Assembly: GCA_014860585.1 (NCBI GenBank)
Contig: JACZJL010000114.1
Span: forward strand, 1-64,000
Origin: Bacteroidales bacterium
Lineage (GTDB): Bacteria > Bacteroidota > Bacteroidia > Bacteroidales > 4484-276
Reading direction: 5' to 3'
Length of the DNA: 64,000 nt
Shown here: positions 61,196 through 64,000 of the stretch, in pieces
Layout of the letters: each line of letters starts with the position of its first letter
How positions within the stretch are numbered: the stretch's first letter is position 1
Notes under the pieces: model-generated
Databases searched by the model: none
What the model was told of the DNA's origin: nothing
What the model saw: only the letters and a program-made list of their open reading frames with translations
Program-made: the position numbers and the translations under genes

Positions 61196-62278
61196 ATGAG
61201 CATGAGATTTACCAGGTCTGTAATTCTTTTTGTGTGTTTTTTATTCAGTGCCTGTAATGCTGATAAGTTTTCCGATGCAGTAGAATTCACAGCCTGGAAA
61301 CAGAACCCGATTTTGACTCCCGGGCCTCCCGGCTCATGGGACAATTTGGGTGTATGGGCGCCACAGATCATCTTCCATCAGGATACTTTCTATTTGTTTT
61401 ATATGGGAATTCAACCCCCATGGAATATTGGGGTAGGCCTGGCCATCTCAACGGATGAGTATAATTTTTCGAAGTACGCCAATAATCCCGTATTGGCGCG
61501 TGGCGATCATGGTTTTGATACGGAAACGGTTGGCCCCGGAATCGTTGTAAAAAAGGATTCAGTGTGGCTGATGTATTTCAATGCACAGCATCTCGACAAC
61601 TACAAACCCGGGCAGAACATCGGGAGGGCCAGGGCAAAATCCATAACCGGCCCGTGGGTTAAAGATGAAAAACCGGTCATTCGGTCAGGTATCAAAGGCG
61701 AATGGGATGCCGGTTTTATACTTCCCAGTGCTGTGCTCCTGATGGATGATGGAACATTGGTTATGTATTATACCGCAGGAGAAGACATTGCGCTCTGGAA
61801 CAACTTTTACATAGGCATGGCTACTTCGGAAGACGGATTGAACTGGCAGAAATACAATGATCCGACAACTACCCGCCCTCCCTTTGCCGAAAGCGACCCG
61901 GTGATGAAAAATGGAGAGCCGGGAGAATGGGATGCTGCTTACGTTTGGATGGCCAATGTGCAAAAGACAAGGGATGGTTTCCTGATGTATTATACCGGTT
62001 CGAAAGAGAGTGTTGGCAATGCAGTTGGTGGGATCGGTTACGCTACTAGCAGTGATGGCATCCGTTGGAAGAAACATGAAGGAAATCCCGTTTTTCACAG
62101 GGACCGTGATCCTTTCGTGAAAACGTCAGCCAATGCATACCTTGAAAATGCATCCGTTCTTTTTCTGGATACCCTTTGCCTGATGTATTACGATTGCGGC
62201 CCGTTTGATATTGAAACCTACTACATCGGGATGGCAACGGGAAAGAGAAAATCAATCAACTATTTCAATCCCGAATGA
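61196..62278 (+). CDS. Five-bladed beta-propeller lipoprotein (GH43/GH130-like)
   Basis: 360 residues with a lipoprotein signal (SVILFVCFLFSACNADK; lipobox Cys at about 20). The mature part has repeated blades: NPILTPGPPGSWDNLGVWAP, FYLFYMGIQPPWNIGVGLAI, VWLMYFNAQHLDN, LVMYYTAGEDIALWN, FLMYYTGSKES and CLMYYDCGPFDIETYYIGMA. This is the pattern of GH43/GH32/GH130-like propellers, which cleave or bind arabinans, fructans or mannosides; catalytic acids cannot be assigned with certainty. It ends in an ATGA overlap with the kinase gene, so the two are translated together, and it may act as an extracytoplasmic ligand-binding subunit. Confidence 0.8.
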   Translation: MSMRFTRSVILFVCFLFSACNADKFSDAVEFTAWKQNPILTPGPPGSWDNLGVWAPQIIFHQDTFYLFYMGIQPPWNIGVGLAISTDEYNFSKYANNPVLARGDHGFDTETVGPGIVVKKDSVWLMYFNAQHLDNYKPGQNIGRARAKSITGPWVKDEKPVIRSGIKGEWDAGFILPSAVLLMDDGTLVMYYTAGEDIALWNNFYIGMATSEDGLNWQKYNDPTTTRPPFAESDPVMKNGEPGEWDAAYVWMANVQKTRDGFLMYYTGSKESVGNAVGGIGYATSSDGIRWKKHEGNPVFHRDRDPFVKTSANAYLENASVLFLDTLCLMYYDCGPFDIETYYIGMATGKRKSINYFNPE

Positions 62279-64000
62279 AAACACGGGCAATCATATTATG
62301 CTTAATCCTGTTGTGGCTCATGACTGACGGGAAATTGTCGGGGAAACCGTTCACTCAAAGACCCGATAGTCTCCGGATGATATTAGCCAAAGCCACATCT
62401 TCTGAAAGTATCGCAATCCTGAATGCGCTTGCCAATTGGTATGCGCCGGTGGATTTTGATTCGAGCATCATGTATTCAGCGCAGGCCATGCGGCTTGGGA
62501 CTGTGCACGGCGACCAGGTTGAAGTCGGGATCGCAAGGCTGAATACCGGGAATGCCTATTATTATCAGTTGGATTTTAACAATGCCCTGATCTCTTACCT
62601 GGCTGCTGCAAAAATTCTTGAAGAAAATGGAGCCCGGAAAGAAGCCGGAGATGTCTATCTGCAGTTAGGAAACATCAACTTCTTTGTATGGAACAGCGAG
62701 AAGTCTTTTATCAATTACCACAAAGCAAAGGAATGCTTTATCAGTGCAGGCGATGAAGAATCGCTGACTACAGTTTTTGATGCCTTAAGCATGAGTATGT
62801 ATTTCCTGAAATATCCCATTGCAGACAGTGCCTTGATCTATGGATTCAGAATGCTTGAAAATACCAGGAAGTTTAACAACTCCTACAAGGAAGTATATGC
62901 CCTGATGCAGATTGGAATGTTTTACGAGGTAAAAAATACAATGGAGGAAAAACAGAAAGCACTTTCATACGCTGATTCGGCAATACTATTGGCCACAGAA
63001 AGGAATTATCAGGGTTTGAAGACAATTGCCTATATTATTTACGGAGACTACTACGATGGTATCCCTCCTCTTTTTGAAGTAACCGACGATCCCGCTAAAG
63101 CGCGCCATTACTACACGCTTGCTCTTGAAAATGATATTGCTGATGGTTCGAGCTATTTACAATTGACAATTCTTAATGATCTGGCAAGAATTGACTTGAG
63201 TGAAAAGAAATATGAGGTGGCTGAAGAGCATCTTAAGACCTGTGAAGCAAGAATGGATGAGTTTTTTAACTCACGGTGGAAAAGCACGGACGGTCATGGT
63301 TATATCATTTGCCCTTTGGGAAAAGTCATGGACTATTTTATGGCTATGCGCGAGAGGATGAATATGTACAATATGCTCTTTGTGCTCTCAGAAATCAACA
63401 ACAAGCCTGGAATGGGAATCGAATACCTTAATTCATATTATAGCTCCAGGGATGATTTTTTCAGTTCCACGCTTGGACAGCAGCTTGAACTGATGATGAC
63501 CGAAGCCGAAGCCGAAAAAACCGAACAGAAAATCCGGATGCTCTCACAGGAAAATGAGTTGAAACAGCTCCGGCTGAACCAGTCATTGCTGGCCTTTGCC
63601 GGCGGTGGCGGGTTGATTATTTTTTCAAGCCTGTTTATCCTGATGTTTATTCACCGCAAACGGAGCAAGGCCGAACAGAAATCGGTGCTGATGGAACAAC
63701 GGTTGCTGCGCGCCCAGATGAACCCTCACTTCCTGTTCAACTCGCTGGCGAGCATCCAGAATTACATCCTCAACGAGCGACCGGATGAAGCCAGCACCTA
63801 TCTCTCGCGCTTTTCACAATTGGTGAGGGATGTGCTCGACAATTCGGTGGAGGAGTTTGTACTGCTGCGCAACGAGATCAATGCCATCACCAACTACCTC
63901 GAACTGCAGAAAGCCCGCTATGAAGACCAGTTTGTTTACAGCCTCGAAGTGGACAATGTGCTTGATGAAGACGGTCTGCTCGTTCCGCCAATGCTGGCAC
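62275..64000 (+). CDS. LytS-type TPR sensor histidine kinase, C-terminus beyond the window
   Basis: 575 codons visible without a stop, and the gene continues beyond 64000. The N-terminal hydrophobic segment (TRAIILCLILLWLMTD) is a signal or anchor. Residues 30-390 look like TPR-type helical repeats (LNTGNAYYYQLDFNNALISY; AGDVYLQLGNINFF). A coiled coil near 405-435 precedes a membrane helix (GGGLIIFSSLFILMFIH, about 445), then the His_kinase domain with QMNPHFLFNSLASIQNYI; H485 is the phospho-acceptor. ATP-binding boxes lie beyond the window. It overlaps the lipoprotein gene by 4 bp and likely phosphorylates the LytTR regulator at 60142. Confidence 0.88.
   Translation, partial: MKTRAIILCLILLWLMTDGKLSGKPFTQRPDSLRMILAKATSSESIAILNALANWYAPVDFDSSIMYSAQAMRLGTVHGDQVEVGIARLNTGNAYYYQLDFNNALISYLAAAKILEENGARKEAGDVYLQLGNINFFVWNSEKSFINYHKAKECFISAGDEESLTTVFDALSMSMYFLKYPIADSALIYGFRMLENTRKFNNSYKEVYALMQIGMFYEVKNTMEEKQKALSYADSAILLATERNYQGLKTIAYIIYGDYYDGIPPLFEVTDDPAKARHYYTLALENDIADGSSYLQLTILNDLARIDLSEKKYEVAEEHLKTCEARMDEFFNSRWKSTDGHGYIICPLGKVMDYFMAMRERMNMYNMLFVLSEINNKPGMGIEYLNSYYSSRDDFFSSTLGQQLELMMTEAEAEKTEQKIRMLSQENELKQLRLNQSLLAFAGGGGLIIFSSLFILMFIHRKRSKAEQKSVLMEQRLLRAQMNPHFLFNSLASIQNYILNERPDEASTYLSRFSQLVRDVLDNSVEEFVLLRNEINAITNYLELQKARYEDQFVYSLEVDNVLDEDGLLVPPMLA

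Overview
The window looks like chromosomal DNA of a Bacteroidota bacterium, probably a Bacteroidales/Marinilabiliales-type environmental organism. The reasons are several secreted proteins with type IX secretion system (T9SS) C-terminal sorting domains, many matches to the Bacteroidota -7 promoter element TAnnTTTG at short distances before genes, weak Shine-Dalgarno signals, and Bacteroidota housekeeping neighbourhoods (guaB next to a run of SurA/PpiD-like foldases; DUF4175-ybeY-mnmG). There is no rRNA, tRNA, CRISPR array or recognisable transposase.

Layout. 1-3.7 kb: tmk, a DUF418 membrane protein, a GNAT-like protein and a small RuvC-fold nuclease candidate. 4.0-10.8 kb: one 2264-residue secreted protein with four tandem C39-like (papain-fold) domains, each keeping Gln-Cys-His-Asp, behind a promoter that overlaps a perfect 20-bp palindrome. 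10.9-20.3 kb: a DEDDh exonuclease, a CotH/LTD T9SS protein, an unknown membrane protein, a YafQ-type toxin-antitoxin pair, two flavodoxins, a RhuM-Fic fusion, mazG, OsmC, a small membrane methyltransferase and pdxH. 20.3-31.3 kb (minus strand): TolC/MacB-permease/adaptor efflux operon without an ATPase gene, a MoxR ATPase, three periplasmic foldases and guaB. 31.5-42.5 kb: Nudix hydrolase, a very large NtrY-like histidine kinase, and the operon DUF4175-ybeY-mnmG-methyltransferase. The two spacers flanking mnmG each hold a near-perfect parS (ParB) site, which suggests the region lies near the chromosome origin. 42.6-48.2 kb: three T9SS cargo genes (M1 aminopeptidase, a gene broken by an in-frame TGA, a BNR-repeat protein).

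49.3-59.0 kb is an accessory, defence-like island. It has a tightly overlapping operon of hsdR, a DUF4062-HATPase-winged-helix fusion carrying two in-frame 12-bp repeat arrays, and an hsdM-hsdS fusion whose recognition domains are visibly AT-rich inside a GC-rich methylase frame. An AAA/DUF234 ATPase-nuclease with a palindromic operator, a DUF488 protein and the truncated remnant of its partner follow. Two copies of an inverted-repeat element (57.8 and 60.9 kb) edge this part.

59.1-64.0 kb: YebC, a LytTR response regulator, a beta-propeller lipoprotein related to glycosidases, and a LytS-type TPR histidine kinase that overlaps it by 4 bp and runs off the window. The last three probably form one carbohydrate- or envelope-sensing unit.

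Start codons were moved inward from the longest open frame wherever a -7 element, a signal peptide or the family N-terminus decided it. Domain names come from recognising motifs by eye; no database search was possible.
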